This document shows, in pieces, positions 46,678-55,664 of a DNA stretch of 64,000 nucleotides; the first letter of the stretch is position 1; the number at the start of each line of letters is the position of its first letter. This DNA is from Dysgonomonas sp. BGC7 (GTDB taxonomy: Bacteria > Bacteroidota > Bacteroidia > Bacteroidales > Dysgonomonadaceae). Made by a program: the position numbers and the translations under genes. Under the pieces are notes generated by a model. That model was not told where the DNA came from. It did not search any database and saw nothing but the letters and a program-made list of their open reading frames with translations. The stretch is taken from the NCBI RefSeq assembly GCF_001261735.1, contig NZ_CVRP01000020.1:1-64000 (forward strand), given 5' to 3'.

Positions 46678-49335
46678 ATGAAAACACAGTATATTCTTCT
46701 CTCTCCTCTTTTGTTTGTCCTGTTTTTTCTCAGTGCCTGTGGGTTCTCTGATAACCATTTCTTAAAAGATCAGACATATAGAGACAAGGTGCATGCGCAA
46801 TTCCTTAAGAGGAAAGAATTGGCTAAAGGGCGCAGTGAACAGTTGTTTTCTGTTTTTGAAAAAAAGGAGCTTACCTCAGAACAACGAGAGGCACTGGAGT
46901 TTTTTTATGCGTATATGCCTTTGTCCGATCTAGCCGATTATGATGGAGATTTCTTCTTGGGGCAGGTCGATGCTGCATTTAAAGCCCGAGACTATTTTGA
47001 TTGGGGAAAGAAAATTCCTGATGATATATTTCGTCATTTCGTTCTTGTCTATAGAGTAAATAATGAAAACCTTGACACTGCCCGTCAAGTATTCTTTGAC
47101 GAATTGAAAGAGCGGGTAAAAGGCCTCTCAATGCACGATGCTGTACTTGAAGTTAATCATTGGTGTCACGAGAAAGTTACTTATCGGGGTACAGACGGCA
47201 GAACATCCTCCCCATTGGCGCTTGCAAAGACTTCCTGGGGGCGTTGTGGAGAGGAATCTACTTTTACTACTACTGCTTTGCGGGCGGTAGGAATTCCGGC
47301 TCGTCAGTGCTATACTCCCCGTTGGGTACATACTGATGATAACCATGCATGGGTAGAAGTGTGGGTGGATGGTAAGTGGCATTATATTGGAGCTTGTGAA
47401 CCTGAGGCAGAGTTAGATGTTGCTTGGTTCTCAGCACCTGTAAAAAGAGCGATGATGGTGCATACCAATGTTTTTGGTTTATATAACGGCTTGGAGCAAA
47501 AGAACGTGGAAACCGAGTTGTATTCTGTAATAAACCTATTGCCAAACTATACTGAAACACGAAATCTTAAAGTAAAGGTTGTTGATGACGCAGGAAAGTC
47601 AATAGAAGGCTCTTCTGTAAAATTCAATGTGTACAACTATGCTGAGTTTTATCCGATAGCCACCATGACTACAAATGAAGAAGGAGAGGCTTCTATTGTA
47701 ACAGGTATAGGAGATGTCTTTGTATGGGCAAACAAAGATGATGAGTACGGATTTTCCAAGTCTTCGCCGGATGATGAGAATTTGATAATAACATTGAGTG
47801 ATAAGCCATATGAGGAATTTGAAGAGAGTCTTGTTATGGCTGTTCCGATAGAGCAGCAAGTGCAAGAACTGTCTTCTGAGCTAATGTCTGAAAACGCAAT
47901 ACGCTTGCAATATGAAGATTCTATAAGGAACGCTTATATGAATACTTTCATAATGGAGGCCGATGCCCGAAAATTTGCGAAGGAGAATAAATTAGATGAG
48001 GATAAGACATGGGATGTTTTATTTAAGGCACAAGGGAACTGGGCTGAAATAAAATCTTTCGTACAGGAAAATAAGAATAATGCTTTTTTATTTCCCTTTC
48101 TTGAATCTCTTAAAGAGAAAGATTTGCGTGATACTCCTGCAATATATCTCACAGATCATCTTGGTGTTCCTGATTCTGTTTCAGGTAATCTTTCCGATTT
48201 TCATAAAAGGTATGCACAGTATATACTCTCTCCACGTATTGCATTAGAGCTTATTCGTCCATGGCGTAGCTTTTTTAAGAAAGAGATTTCATCTGAATTT
48301 GTGAATAAGTCTCGAGAGGATATACAATTTGTTGTCGATTATGTAAATGATAATATAAAGATTGATAATAATCAAAACTACTTTAAGTGTCCAATGTCTC
48401 CTCAGGGTGTGTATGAAATGAAGATAGCAGACGAACATTCCCGCGATATCTTTTTTATTGCTCTTTGTCGTTCAATGGATATACTAAGCCGTATCGATCC
48501 TGTTACCAGCCGTCCTCAATACCTGAAAGCTGAGACCGGATTATGGACTGATGTTTATTTTAACGGAAGACCTGAGGATAAGCCTAAAGCTCGGATAACG
48601 TTTGTGAATACAAATGGTAATATTGTAAAGCCGGGATATTATACCCATTTCACTATTGCCCGTTTCCAGAATGGTGCGTTTAAAACATTAGACTATGAGA
48701 ATGAAATAAAAGCACTGCCTGCACAGGTGTCTGTCGAAGCCGGATATTACCGACTAATGATAGGTAGTAGGGCTAATAATGGTTCTGTGACTATAGATAA
48801 TCGCTATTTTGCAATAAAAGAAAAAGAGAATAAAACGTTGGAGATAAAGTTGCCAAAAGTAGATCAAGGGATACAGGTACAGGGGATTGTAGATCCAAAT
48901 ACTATTGTCAACCTTCAGGGAGGAATGAAGAAAACGATAAAGGATCTGACTAATAAGAAAGGTTTGATCGTTTGCTTTTTAGATCCTGACAGAGAGCCGT
49001 CTAAACACGTTTTGCAAGATATACCGTTAGTGTCACAGGCATTGGATGAGTGGGGTGGAGGCGTTTTGTTCGTTATTCCTGACGATAAAGTTAGTAATGC
49101 TTTCAATCCTTCTTTGTTTAAAGGGTTGGCTAAGCAATCTTTGTGGATGACAGATGATAATAGAAAACTCCTTAATACAGTATCAGGATCACTTCAATTA
49201 GATTTTTTTAATAATTTTCCACTTATCATTTATCTTTCAACAAATGGTGGAATATTATATTCGTCGCAAGGCTATCGCATAGGAATAGGGGGCGACCTTG
49301 TTAAAACTATAGAGGTCGAAAAAAAATCGAAGTAG
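46678..49335 (+). CDS. Transglutaminase-domain lipoprotein with thioredoxin-like tail
   Basis: An 885-residue lipoprotein (lipobox LSAC, Cys 21). A helical N-terminal region precedes a transglutaminase-like Cys-His domain with WGRCGEES near Cys 190 and NHAWVEVWVDGKWHYI around residue 223, followed by Ig-like segments (LKVKVVDDAGKSIEGSSV). The last 130 residues resemble an AhpC/thioredoxin fold (KGLIVCFLDPDREPSKHVLQDI, then GGVLFVIPDD) in which the usual CxxC is replaced by DPDREPSK. The transglutaminase core may act as a peptidase on cell-wall or surface proteins; this is inferred. It stands alone between lptD and hpt. Confidence 0.85.
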   Translation: MKTQYILLSPLLFVLFFLSACGFSDNHFLKDQTYRDKVHAQFLKRKELAKGRSEQLFSVFEKKELTSEQREALEFFYAYMPLSDLADYDGDFFLGQVDAAFKARDYFDWGKKIPDDIFRHFVLVYRVNNENLDTARQVFFDELKERVKGLSMHDAVLEVNHWCHEKVTYRGTDGRTSSPLALAKTSWGRCGEESTFTTTALRAVGIPARQCYTPRWVHTDDNHAWVEVWVDGKWHYIGACEPEAELDVAWFSAPVKRAMMVHTNVFGLYNGLEQKNVETELYSVINLLPNYTETRNLKVKVVDDAGKSIEGSSVKFNVYNYAEFYPIATMTTNEEGEASIVTGIGDVFVWANKDDEYGFSKSSPDDENLIITLSDKPYEEFEESLVMAVPIEQQVQELSSELMSENAIRLQYEDSIRNAYMNTFIMEADARKFAKENKLDEDKTWDVLFKAQGNWAEIKSFVQENKNNAFLFPFLESLKEKDLRDTPAIYLTDHLGVPDSVSGNLSDFHKRYAQYILSPRIALELIRPWRSFFKKEISSEFVNKSREDIQFVVDYVNDNIKIDNNQNYFKCPMSPQGVYEMKIADEHSRDIFFIALCRSMDILSRIDPVTSRPQYLKAETGLWTDVYFNGRPEDKPKARITFVNTNGNIVKPGYYTHFTIARFQNGAFKTLDYENEIKALPAQVSVEAGYYRLMIGSRANNGSVTIDNRYFAIKEKENKTLEIKLPKVDQGIQVQGIVDPNTIVNLQGGMKKTIKDLTNKKGLIVCFLDPDREPSKHVLQDIPLVSQALDEWGGGVLFVIPDDKVSNAFNPSLFKGLAKQSLWMTDDNRKLLNTVSGSLQLDFFNNFPLIIYLSTNGGILYSSQGYRIGIGGDLVKTIEVEKKSK

Positions 49336-49417
49336 AAAAGATAGTGCTTTTTTGTAAAAATGTAAGCTGTGTTGTTTAAAGTTGATCTGCGATAATAGAT
49401 AATTGAGCTATTTATCA

Positions 49418-49425
49418 TATTTTTG
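49418..49425 (+). promoter_or_regulatory. -7 box of hpt
   Basis: TATTTTTG, 33 bases before the hpt start, predicting a leader of about 25 bases. Confidence 0.5.
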
Positions 49426-49457
49426 TAGTTTAATTACATTTTAGTTATAAATCATCT

Positions 49458-49997
49458 ATGAAAACGGTGAAAGTCAAGGATAAAGAATTTGAGCTATTTC
49501 TTACGCAAGAGGTAATCGAAAAAGCAATTGGTGACATTGCAGAGAAAATGAATAAGGATTTAGCAGAGAAAGACCCTCTGTTCATTTGTGTATTGAATGG
49601 ATCTTTCATCTATGCCGCTGAGTTGATGAAGAGAGTATCAATTCCTTGTGAAGTCTCTTTTGTTAAAATGTCTTCTTATCAAGGAATTTCTTCGAGTGGA
49701 AAAATCAAAGAAATATATGGTCTTGAAGAAGATATAAAAGGAAGAACTGTAGTTGTAGTTGAGGATATTGTAGATACCGGCTACACTATGTCTTTGATGC
49801 TTGAACAGCTAGTGTGTGACGAACCAAAAGAGATACTTGTTTCTACCATGCTGTTGAAACCGGAAGCCTTGAAAGTAGATGTGAAATTAGACTATGTGGC
49901 TATGGAAATACCTAGCGACTTTATAGTAGGGTATGGATTAGATTATGACGGCTATGGACGCAATCTGCCCGATATTTATAAGATAAAGAACTCTTAA
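49458..49997 (+). CDS. hpt: Hypoxanthine phosphoribosyltransferase
   Basis: A 179-residue purine-salvage enzyme making IMP (and GMP) from PRPP. The PRPP loop VVVVEDIVDTGYTMS (Glu 102, Asp 103) is intact, and the FVKMSSYQG and PSDFIVGYGLDYDGYGRNLPDIY segments match HPRT. Length is normal. It heads the hpt-adk-obgE series, each gene separated by 60-140 bases on the same strand. Confidence 0.95.
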   Translation: MKTVKVKDKEFELFLTQEVIEKAIGDIAEKMNKDLAEKDPLFICVLNGSFIYAAELMKRVSIPCEVSFVKMSSYQGISSSGKIKEIYGLEEDIKGRTVVVVEDIVDTGYTMSLMLEQLVCDEPKEILVSTMLLKPEALKVDVKLDYVAMEIPSDFIVGYGLDYDGYGRNLPDIYKIKNS

Positions 49998-50057
49998 ATA
50001 TATTAAAACGCTATAAACTGTAATAACTTACGGTTTATATCTTGTAATTTTATTAAC

Positions 50058-50630
50058 ATGTTAAATATTATCATTTTTGGAGCTCCGGGCTCAGGCAAGG
50101 GAACTCAGAGCGAAAACCTTATTAAGAAATACAATCTGGCTCACATTTCGACTGGAGATGTACTTCGTGCTGAGATGAAAGCAGGAACCGAACTGGGTAA
50201 ACTTGCAGAAGGATATATCTCGAAAGGACAACTTGTTCCCGATGACGTAGTTATAGGCATGCTGGCAAATGTATTAGACAGTAAAAAAGATGCAGCAGGC
50301 GTTATCTTCGATGGTTTTCCTCGTACTATAGCACAAGGCGAAGCTCTTGAAAGGATGCTGAAAGAAAGAGGTCAGGATGTGTCCATCGTAGTTAGTCTCG
50401 AAGTGGATGAGCCGGAGTTAATAGACCGCCTTATCAAACGAGGACAACAATCGGGACGTTCAGATGACAATCTGGAAACAATAAAGTCTCGCCTTGATGT
50501 ATATAAGAACCAGACATCACCTCTTAAAGAACATTATAAAACGACAGGAAAACTTGCTCCTATTTACGGAATGGGTACAGTGGACGAAATATTTGCTCTT
50601 ATAGCGGAAGCTGTAGATAAAGTAAAATAA
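50058..50630 (+). CDS. adk: Adenylate kinase
   Basis: A 190-residue enzyme interconverting AMP+ATP and 2 ADP. The P-loop GAPGSGKGT is at residues 8-16, followed by ISTGDVLRAE (AMP site) and FDGFPRTIAQGEAL. The LID is the short form (KRGQQSGRSDDN) without the zinc-binding insertion, common in Bacteroidota and consistent with the reduced length. It lies 60 bases after hpt. Confidence 0.96.
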   Translation: MLNIIIFGAPGSGKGTQSENLIKKYNLAHISTGDVLRAEMKAGTELGKLAEGYISKGQLVPDDVVIGMLANVLDSKKDAAGVIFDGFPRTIAQGEALERMLKERGQDVSIVVSLEVDEPELIDRLIKRGQQSGRSDDNLETIKSRLDVYKNQTSPLKEHYKTTGKLAPIYGMGTVDEIFALIAEAVDKVK

Positions 50631-50641
50631 CAGACGGATTA

Positions 50642-50683
50642 AACAGAAGGAGGTTATAAGAACGTCTTATAACTTCCTTTGTT
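50642..50683 (+). terminator. Putative terminator after adk
   Basis: GTTATAAGA (50653-50661) and TCTTATAAC (50665-50673) form a perfect 9-bp stem with an ACG loop, extended by A/G- and T/C-rich flanks. It is followed by TTCCTTTGTT. Weak T-run, so partial termination is possible. Confidence 0.6.
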
Positions 50684-50772
50684 ATCTAAATAGTAATATA
50701 ATAACCGCAAAAGGATTTTAACGCAGAGATTTGCGCACCTTGCATTAAATTCGTTATCCAAAACAGACAGAT

Positions 50773-51954
50773 ATGGCAGATTCAAATTTTATAGATTACG
50801 TCAAAATATATTGCCGCTCGGGAAAAGGCGGACGAGGCTCCACACACTTTCGTCGCGAAAAGTATATACCTAAGGGAGGACCTGACGGTGGAGACGGAGG
50901 TAATGGAGGAGATGTTATATTGCGTGGTAATCGCAATATGTGGACATTACTTCATCTTAAATTTCAACGCCATATACTAGCCGATCATGGAGAAGGCGGT
51001 ACAGGTAGATTAAGCACAGGAAGAAGTGGTGAGTCTAAAATTATAGATGTTCCTTGTGGAACTGTAGCATACGATGCTGAGACGGGAGAATACCTCTGTG
51101 ATGTAACAGAAGACGGGCAGGAGGTTATACTTCTCAAAGGCGGAAGAGGTGGAAAAGGTAATAATTACTTCAAGACACCGACCAATCAGGCACCTCGTTA
51201 TGCTCAACCGGGAGAACCTTATGAGGAACGTAGAGTAATATTGGAATTGAAAGTTTTGGCTGATGTTGGACTTGTTGGTTTTCCTAATGCAGGTAAGTCT
51301 ACATTGTTATCTGTAATGTCGGCAGCTAAACCCAAAATAGCAAATTATCCATTTACTACTCTTGAGCCTAAAATTGGAATTGTCAGCTATCGCGACTATA
51401 AGTCGTTCGTAATGGCTGATATTCCCGGTATTATAGAAGGGGCAAGTGAAGGTAAAGGTTTAGGAATAAGATTCCTTCGGCATATAGAGCGCAATTCTCT
51501 CCTATTGTTTATGGTTCCGGCCGATGCTGACGACATACATAAGGAATATCGGATATTGCTCAATGAATTGGCTCAGTTCAATCCCGAATTACTAGACAAG
51601 CGGCGTATATTAGCTATCTCTAAGGCTGATATGTTGGATGATGAACTAATGGAGGCTTTAGAGGCTGATTTACCTGAAATACCTCATATATTTATATCTT
51701 CTATAACAGGGTATAATATTACGACATTGAAAGATCTTTTGTGGAGAGAATTAAACGCAGATGGAGAATATAAGAAGTCTTTCAATATTTCTCATCGCAA
51801 TCTTGATATAAAAACTGTAGAGTTTGAAGGAGAAGATGAAGATATTCCTGAGGATAACTATGAAGAAGAGGAGTGGGAAGAGGAGGATGAGGAATTTGAT
51901 CCTGATTTCTACTACCAAGAAGGAGAGGAGTTCGAAAACGACGATAAAGAATAA
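50773..51954 (+). CDS. obgE: GTPase Obg (CgtA)
   Basis: A 393-residue ribosome-assembly and stress GTPase. The glycine-rich Obg fold occupies residues 1-158 ([18 protein letters not shown]). The G domain starts at [12 protein letters not shown] near residue 168, with [16 protein letters not shown] (G3) and ISKADML (G4). The C-terminus (from about 345) is a long acidic tail rich in Glu and Asp, of the kind seen in many Obg proteins. Its stop codon overlaps the start of the terminator palindrome at 51953. Confidence 0.96.
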   Translation: MADSNFIDYVKIYCRSGKGGRGSTHFRREKYIPKGGPDGGDGGNGGDVILRGNRNMWTLLHLKFQRHILADHGEGGTGRLSTGRSGESKIIDVPCGTVAYDAETGEYLCDVTEDGQEVILLKGGRGGKGNNYFKTPTNQAPRYAQPGEPYEERRVILELKVLADVGLVGFPNAGKSTLLSVMSAAKPKIANYPFTTLEPKIGIVSYRDYKSFVMADIPGIIEGASEGKGLGIRFLRHIERNSLLLFMVPADADDIHKEYRILLNELAQFNPELLDKRRILAISKADMLDDELMEALEADLPEIPHIFISSITGYNITTLKDLLWRELNADGEYKKSFNISHRNLDIKTVEFEGEDEDIPEDNYEEEEWEEEDEEFDPDFYYQEGEEFENDDKE

Positions 51955-51994
51955 AAAATAAAAGGCATGCAAATTTGCATGCCTTTTATTTTTT
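51953..51994. terminator. Bidirectional terminator between obgE and the Spy-like gene
   Basis: Two exact inverted arms of 21 bases (51953-51973 and 51974-51994) centre on GCAAATTTGC. The GGCATGC core is flanked by A-rich and T-rich ends. It serves obgE and the convergent gene at 52014. Confidence 0.9.
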
Positions 51995-52013
51995 TAAGAG
52001 TTTGTATTCAGTT

Positions 52014-52556
52014 TTAAAACTGATTTTTAGCTGCTTTTTTCTGAGCTTTCAATCGTTCTTTTTCTGCTTTGTACGCATTTTTTAATGCTTTTTCTTTGGC
52101 TTTCCTTTCTTCTTTACTTAGGCTTGGATTATCTTCGATGGCATCTTTGTCCGCATCATATTTGCGTTCCAAAGCATCTAGTCTAGCTTCATAGTCATCA
52201 GATATTGTATCTTTCATGCTGTAATCAGGCGAAAATTTACCATATCTGTTTTCCCATGCAGTTCTTTGGCCTTCCGATAATATAGCATGCATTTCTTCCC
52301 TATATTTTAGAGCTAATTCTCTTTTTCTTCTTCCCTTTTCGTAGCCTGATAATGATCTATCTCTACCAATAGCTGCAAAACGAGGACCTTTCTCTCTCTT
52401 TAATTTTTGAATTTTAGCAATTTGTTCGGAAGTAAGGTGCAAATCATTGTAAGATTCTATTCCTTTGTAATAAGTTTCAACATCGTAAGATTGAGAATAA
52501 CCAGATAAGGCAAACGAAAAAAGGCCAATAAATAGTAGTAGTAAAGTTTTTTTCAT
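52014..52556 (-). CDS. Small periplasmic Spy/LTXXQ-like protein
   Basis: A 180-residue exported protein with a signal peptide (about residues 1-21, ending near GYSQ). The mature part is almost all helical and highly charged. HLTSEQIAKIQKLKREK followed by MHAILSEGQRTAWENRYGK resembles the two LTxxQ-type repeats of Spy/CpxP chaperones or metal-sensing proteins. The C-terminal half is a Lys/Glu-rich coiled coil (SKEERKAKEKALKNAYKAEKE). Family placement is tentative. It sits alone on the minus strand between obgE and pgeF. Confidence 0.75.
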   Translation of the reverse strand: MKKTLLLLFIGLFSFALSGYSQSYDVETYYKGIESYNDLHLTSEQIAKIQKLKREKGPRFAAIGRDRSLSGYEKGRRKRELALKYREEMHAILSEGQRTAWENRYGKFSPDYSMKDTISDDYEARLDALERKYDADKDAIEDNPSLSKEERKAKEKALKNAYKAEKERLKAQKKAAKNQF

Positions 52557-52645
52557 AATGAATATTTAATTAAACATAGTTATCCGTTAGACAACAAGTC
52601 TTATAGAGGGTTTAATATATTAACGTTTTATAACAATTTGAAGGG

Positions 52646-53455
52646 ATGAGAGTAATTCAACAAGATGATATCAATATATTAAAATTCAGCAACTTGTCAA
52701 TAAAAGGTCTTGACCACTTCTCCACGACAATTTTAGGGGGAGCAAGTTCAGATACTTACTGCTCGCTTAATTTGGGACAATATTGTGGAGATAATAGCGA
52801 ACATGTTGCTGAAAACAGAGCTTTATTGGCTATAGCTTTAAATATTAAACCTGAAAATATTTATGTCCCCTATCAGACACATGAGGATGGTGTATGCGTC
52901 ATAGATCAGGACTTTGTTAATCTTTCCATAGAGGAAAAGGAAAGCCGCTTAAATGGTATAGACGCAATAATCACTAATGTTAAGAATATTTGTATAGGTA
53001 TTGCTACAGCAGATTGTGTTCCTATTATAATCTATGATCCTCGAAAAGAAGTTCTGGCGGCAGTTCATTCAGGATGGAAAGGTACAGTTGTTAGAATAGT
53101 ACAAAAGACTATCAGTGAAATGACTGTAAGATTTGGAAGTTTCCCAACAGATTTGCTGGTAGGGATAGCTCCATGTATATCTCAGAAATATTTTGAGGTA
53201 GGAGATGAGGTTGTGGAGTCATTCAAGAAAGCAGGATTCTGTATAGATACAATAGGCGTACGCAACTCTGTAAGTAATAAGATGCATCTTGATCTTACTC
53301 AAGCCAATAAAGAGCTCCTTCTCGAATGCGGAATATTTGCACATAATATAGAGGCATCGGGATTGTGTACATATGCCGATTCGGATCAGTTTTTTTCGGC
53401 TCGTCGTCAAACAATACGCTCGGGACGTATGCTAACAGGTGGAATTTTAAGATAA
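52646..53455 (+). CDS. pgeF: Peptidoglycan editing factor PgeF (polyphenol oxidase family)
   Basis: A 269-residue enzyme of the YfiH/DUF152 family, which removes misincorporated amino acids (L-Ser-containing precursors) from UDP-MurNAc peptides in E. coli. The metal residues are present: His 79 (YQTHEDG), Cys 124 (TADCVPI) and His 141 (AVHSGWKGT). GIAPCISQKYFEVG and the ending SARRQTIRSGRMLTGG are also typical. The agmatine deiminase gene begins 40 bases downstream with its own promoter box. Confidence 0.92.
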   Translation: MRVIQQDDINILKFSNLSIKGLDHFSTTILGGASSDTYCSLNLGQYCGDNSEHVAENRALLAIALNIKPENIYVPYQTHEDGVCVIDQDFVNLSIEEKESRLNGIDAIITNVKNICIGIATADCVPIIIYDPRKEVLAAVHSGWKGTVVRIVQKTISEMTVRFGSFPTDLLVGIAPCISQKYFEVGDEVVESFKKAGFCIDTIGVRNSVSNKMHLDLTQANKELLLECGIFAHNIEASGLCTYADSDQFFSARRQTIRSGRMLTGGILR

Positions 53456-53462
53456 ATATTTG

Positions 53463-53470
53463 TATTTTTG
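53463..53470 (+). promoter_or_regulatory. -7 box of the agmatine/putrescine operon
   Basis: TATTTTTG, 8 bases after the pgeF stop and 25 before the ATG at 53495. It argues against a TTG start at 53468. Confidence 0.5.
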
Positions 53471-53494
53471 TACAATTATAGAATCGATGTAATT

Positions 53495-54532
53495 ATGAAT
53501 AATAATATATTTTTCCCGGCCGAATGGTATCAGCAAAGCGCTGTGCAACTCACATGGCCACATTTGAATACCGATTGGGGTTATATGATAGAAGATGTCA
53601 CTGCTTGCTATGTGAATATTGCTGTAGAGATTCTCAAACGACAGAAGCTGATTATCGTTTGTCATAGTGCTAGTCTTGTAAAATATCAGTTGGAAGGTTA
53701 TAAAGATCTTCTTGGCAACCTTACGTTAGTAGAGCTGCCGACTAACGATACGTGGGCACGGGATCATAGTGGAATATCAGTGTTCAATAGAGGGGAAAAG
53801 CAAGTGTATGATTTCACTTTTAATGGGTGGGGGCTGAAATTTGCTGCAAACTATGATAATCAGATCACGAGAGGTTTGTTTGCCAAACAAACTTTTTATA
53901 GTGATGTAGAACTGCATAATAAAAAGAATTTTGCTTTAGAAGGCGGAGCTTTAGAATCTGACGGAAAAGGAACATTGTTGACTACATCCGAATGCCTCTT
54001 GTCTCCAAATAGAAATTCATTTCTCAGCAAGGAAGAAATTGAAGATTATCTGAAAGAAATATTCGGGTTGGACAGAATTCTTTGGTTAGATCATGGCTAT
54101 ATGGTCGGAGACGATACAGACAGCCATATTGATACTTTAGCCAGATTTTGTGACGAGCAGACAATTGCTTATGTACAATGCACCGATAGAAACGATGAGC
54201 ATTATGAAGCTCTTGCTAAAATGGAAGAGCAGCTAAAAACATTTGTAGATTATACCGGGAAGCCATACAAACTTATTACTCTGCCAATGGCAAAGGCTGT
54301 ATATGATGAGGATAATAGCCGATTACCTGCTACGTATGCAAATTTTCTGATAATAAACGGATGTGTATTATTGCCATTCTACAATGATGAAGAAACCGAT
54401 GAGCTGGCAAAGAAACAGTTACAAAAAGCCTTCCCTACGCGAGAAATTGTCGGTATAGATTGTTCTTCCCTAATACGCCAACATGGGTCTCTACATTGTG
54501 TGACAATGCAATATCCTGAAAACTTTGTTTGA
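53495..54532 (+). CDS. aguA: Agmatine deiminase
   Basis: A 345-residue guanidino-group hydrolase converting agmatine to N-carbamoylputrescine. Family residues are visible: FPAEWYQQSAVQLTWPH at the N-terminus, NDTWARDHSGIS, GGALESDGKG, LDHGYMVGDDTDSHIDTLARF (catalytic His) and the nucleophilic Cys near residue 335 in GSLHCVTM. The start at 53495 fits the promoter box. It heads a four-gene operon with a small unknown protein, N-carbamoylputrescine amidase and an AlkC-like protein. Together with the amidase it completes agmatine to putrescine. Confidence 0.93.
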   Translation: MNNNIFFPAEWYQQSAVQLTWPHLNTDWGYMIEDVTACYVNIAVEILKRQKLIIVCHSASLVKYQLEGYKDLLGNLTLVELPTNDTWARDHSGISVFNRGEKQVYDFTFNGWGLKFAANYDNQITRGLFAKQTFYSDVELHNKKNFALEGGALESDGKGTLLTTSECLLSPNRNSFLSKEEIEDYLKEIFGLDRILWLDHGYMVGDDTDSHIDTLARFCDEQTIAYVQCTDRNDEHYEALAKMEEQLKTFVDYTGKPYKLITLPMAKAVYDEDNSRLPATYANFLIINGCVLLPFYNDEETDELAKKQLQKAFPTREIVGIDCSSLIRQHGSLHCVTMQYPENFV

Positions 54533-54538
54533 AAATTT

Positions 54539-54763
54539 ATGAAAGATCAAAAAGCATTATTATCCAGATGTCTGAAAAATGATATTCCCGCAATGGTATT
54601 CTCTGGCAACGATGTATTGTTTTTACCTTTGTTAAAGCAATATTATATTGCCGCCACCGAAGCAGGATGTACACGAGAGTTTCTGGCCGATATTCTGTTG
54701 AGGATAGAGGAATTTGAGAAGCATATAGCAATGTCTCCGGATACAATCAAGTTACCGGATTGA
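54539..54763 (+). CDS. Small protein of unknown function in the agmatine operon
   Basis: A 74-residue, mainly helical protein with no signal peptide, starting 6 bases after the agmatine deiminase stop and ending 25 bases before the amidase. Visible features are a single central Cys (EAGCTREF) and a C-terminal amphipathic helix (ILLRIEEFEKHIAM). I do not recognise a family. Its tight position in the two-step pathway suggests a regulator, adaptor or subunit of either enzyme; this is inference only. Confidence 0.75.
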   Translation: MKDQKALLSRCLKNDIPAMVFSGNDVLFLPLLKQYYIAATEAGCTREFLADILLRIEEFEKHIAMSPDTIKLPD

Positions 54764-54788
54764 TTTTTTATTAAAAATTACTACTGAT

Positions 54789-55664
54789 ATGAAAATAGGA
54801 TTGATACAACAGACAAATTCTCCCGATATACAAAAAAATATAGAAGGGCTTAAAGAGAAAATAAGACATGCAGCAGACCAAGGAGCAGAGCTTGTTGTAT
54901 TACAAGAATTGCACAACTCTTTATACTTTTGTCAGATAGAGGACACTTCTGTATTCGATCTGGCAGAAACTATTCCGGGGCCGTCTACTGACCAATTTGG
55001 AACTTTGGCCAAAGAGCTCGGTGTTGTTATCGTTCTTTCGCTTTTCGAGCGCCGTGCTCCCGGTTTATATCACAATACAGCAGTAGTTGTAGAAAAAGAT
55101 GGCTCTATTGCCGGAAAATATAGGAAAATGCATATTCCTGACGATCCTGCCTATTACGAAAAATTCTATTTTACTCCCGGCGATTTGGGTTTTCGTCCTA
55201 TCGAGACGTCCTTAGGTAAGCTCGGAGTCTTGGTATGCTGGGATCAGTGGTATCCAGAGGCAGCCCGATTGATGGCTATGGCAGGAGCAGACCTTCTTAT
55301 CTATCCTACAGCTATAGGTTGGGAATCGACAGATTCTCAAGAAGAAAAAAACCGACAGTTAGGAGCATGGACTATTTCGCAACGGGGACATGCTGTGGCA
55401 AACGGATTGCATGTGATTTCCGTAAACCGTACCGGGTATGAGCCTGATCCATCAGAGCAAACGAATGGTATTACTTTTTGGGGAAACAGTTTTGTTGCAG
55501 GCCCTCAAGGTGAAATTCTATGGCAGGCTTCGAATGACAGCGAAGAAGTAAAGGTCGTGGAAATAGACATGAAACGTTCGGAACAAGTTCGCCGCTGGTG
55601 GCCGTTTTTCCGTGACAGACGTATAGATGCCTTCGAAGATCTAACAAAACGCTTTATCGACTAA
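54789..55664 (+). CDS. aguB: N-carbamoylputrescine amidase
   Basis: A 291-residue nitrilase-superfamily amidase that hydrolyses N-carbamoylputrescine to putrescine, CO2 and ammonia. The catalytic triad is Glu 40 (LQELHNS), Lys 113 (YRKMHIPDDP) and Cys 150 (LVCWDQWYPEAA). The HNSLYFCQ and DDPAYYEKFYF segments are typical of AguB. Context with agmatine deiminase confirms the substrate. Its stop overlaps the next start (TAATG at 55662-55666). Confidence 0.94.
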   Translation: MKIGLIQQTNSPDIQKNIEGLKEKIRHAADQGAELVVLQELHNSLYFCQIEDTSVFDLAETIPGPSTDQFGTLAKELGVVIVLSLFERRAPGLYHNTAVVVEKDGSIAGKYRKMHIPDDPAYYEKFYFTPGDLGFRPIETSLGKLGVLVCWDQWYPEAARLMAMAGADLLIYPTAIGWESTDSQEEKNRQLGAWTISQRGHAVANGLHVISVNRTGYEPDPSEQTNGITFWGNSFVAGPQGEILWQASNDSEEVKVVEIDMKRSEQVRRWWPFFRDRRIDAFEDLTKRFID

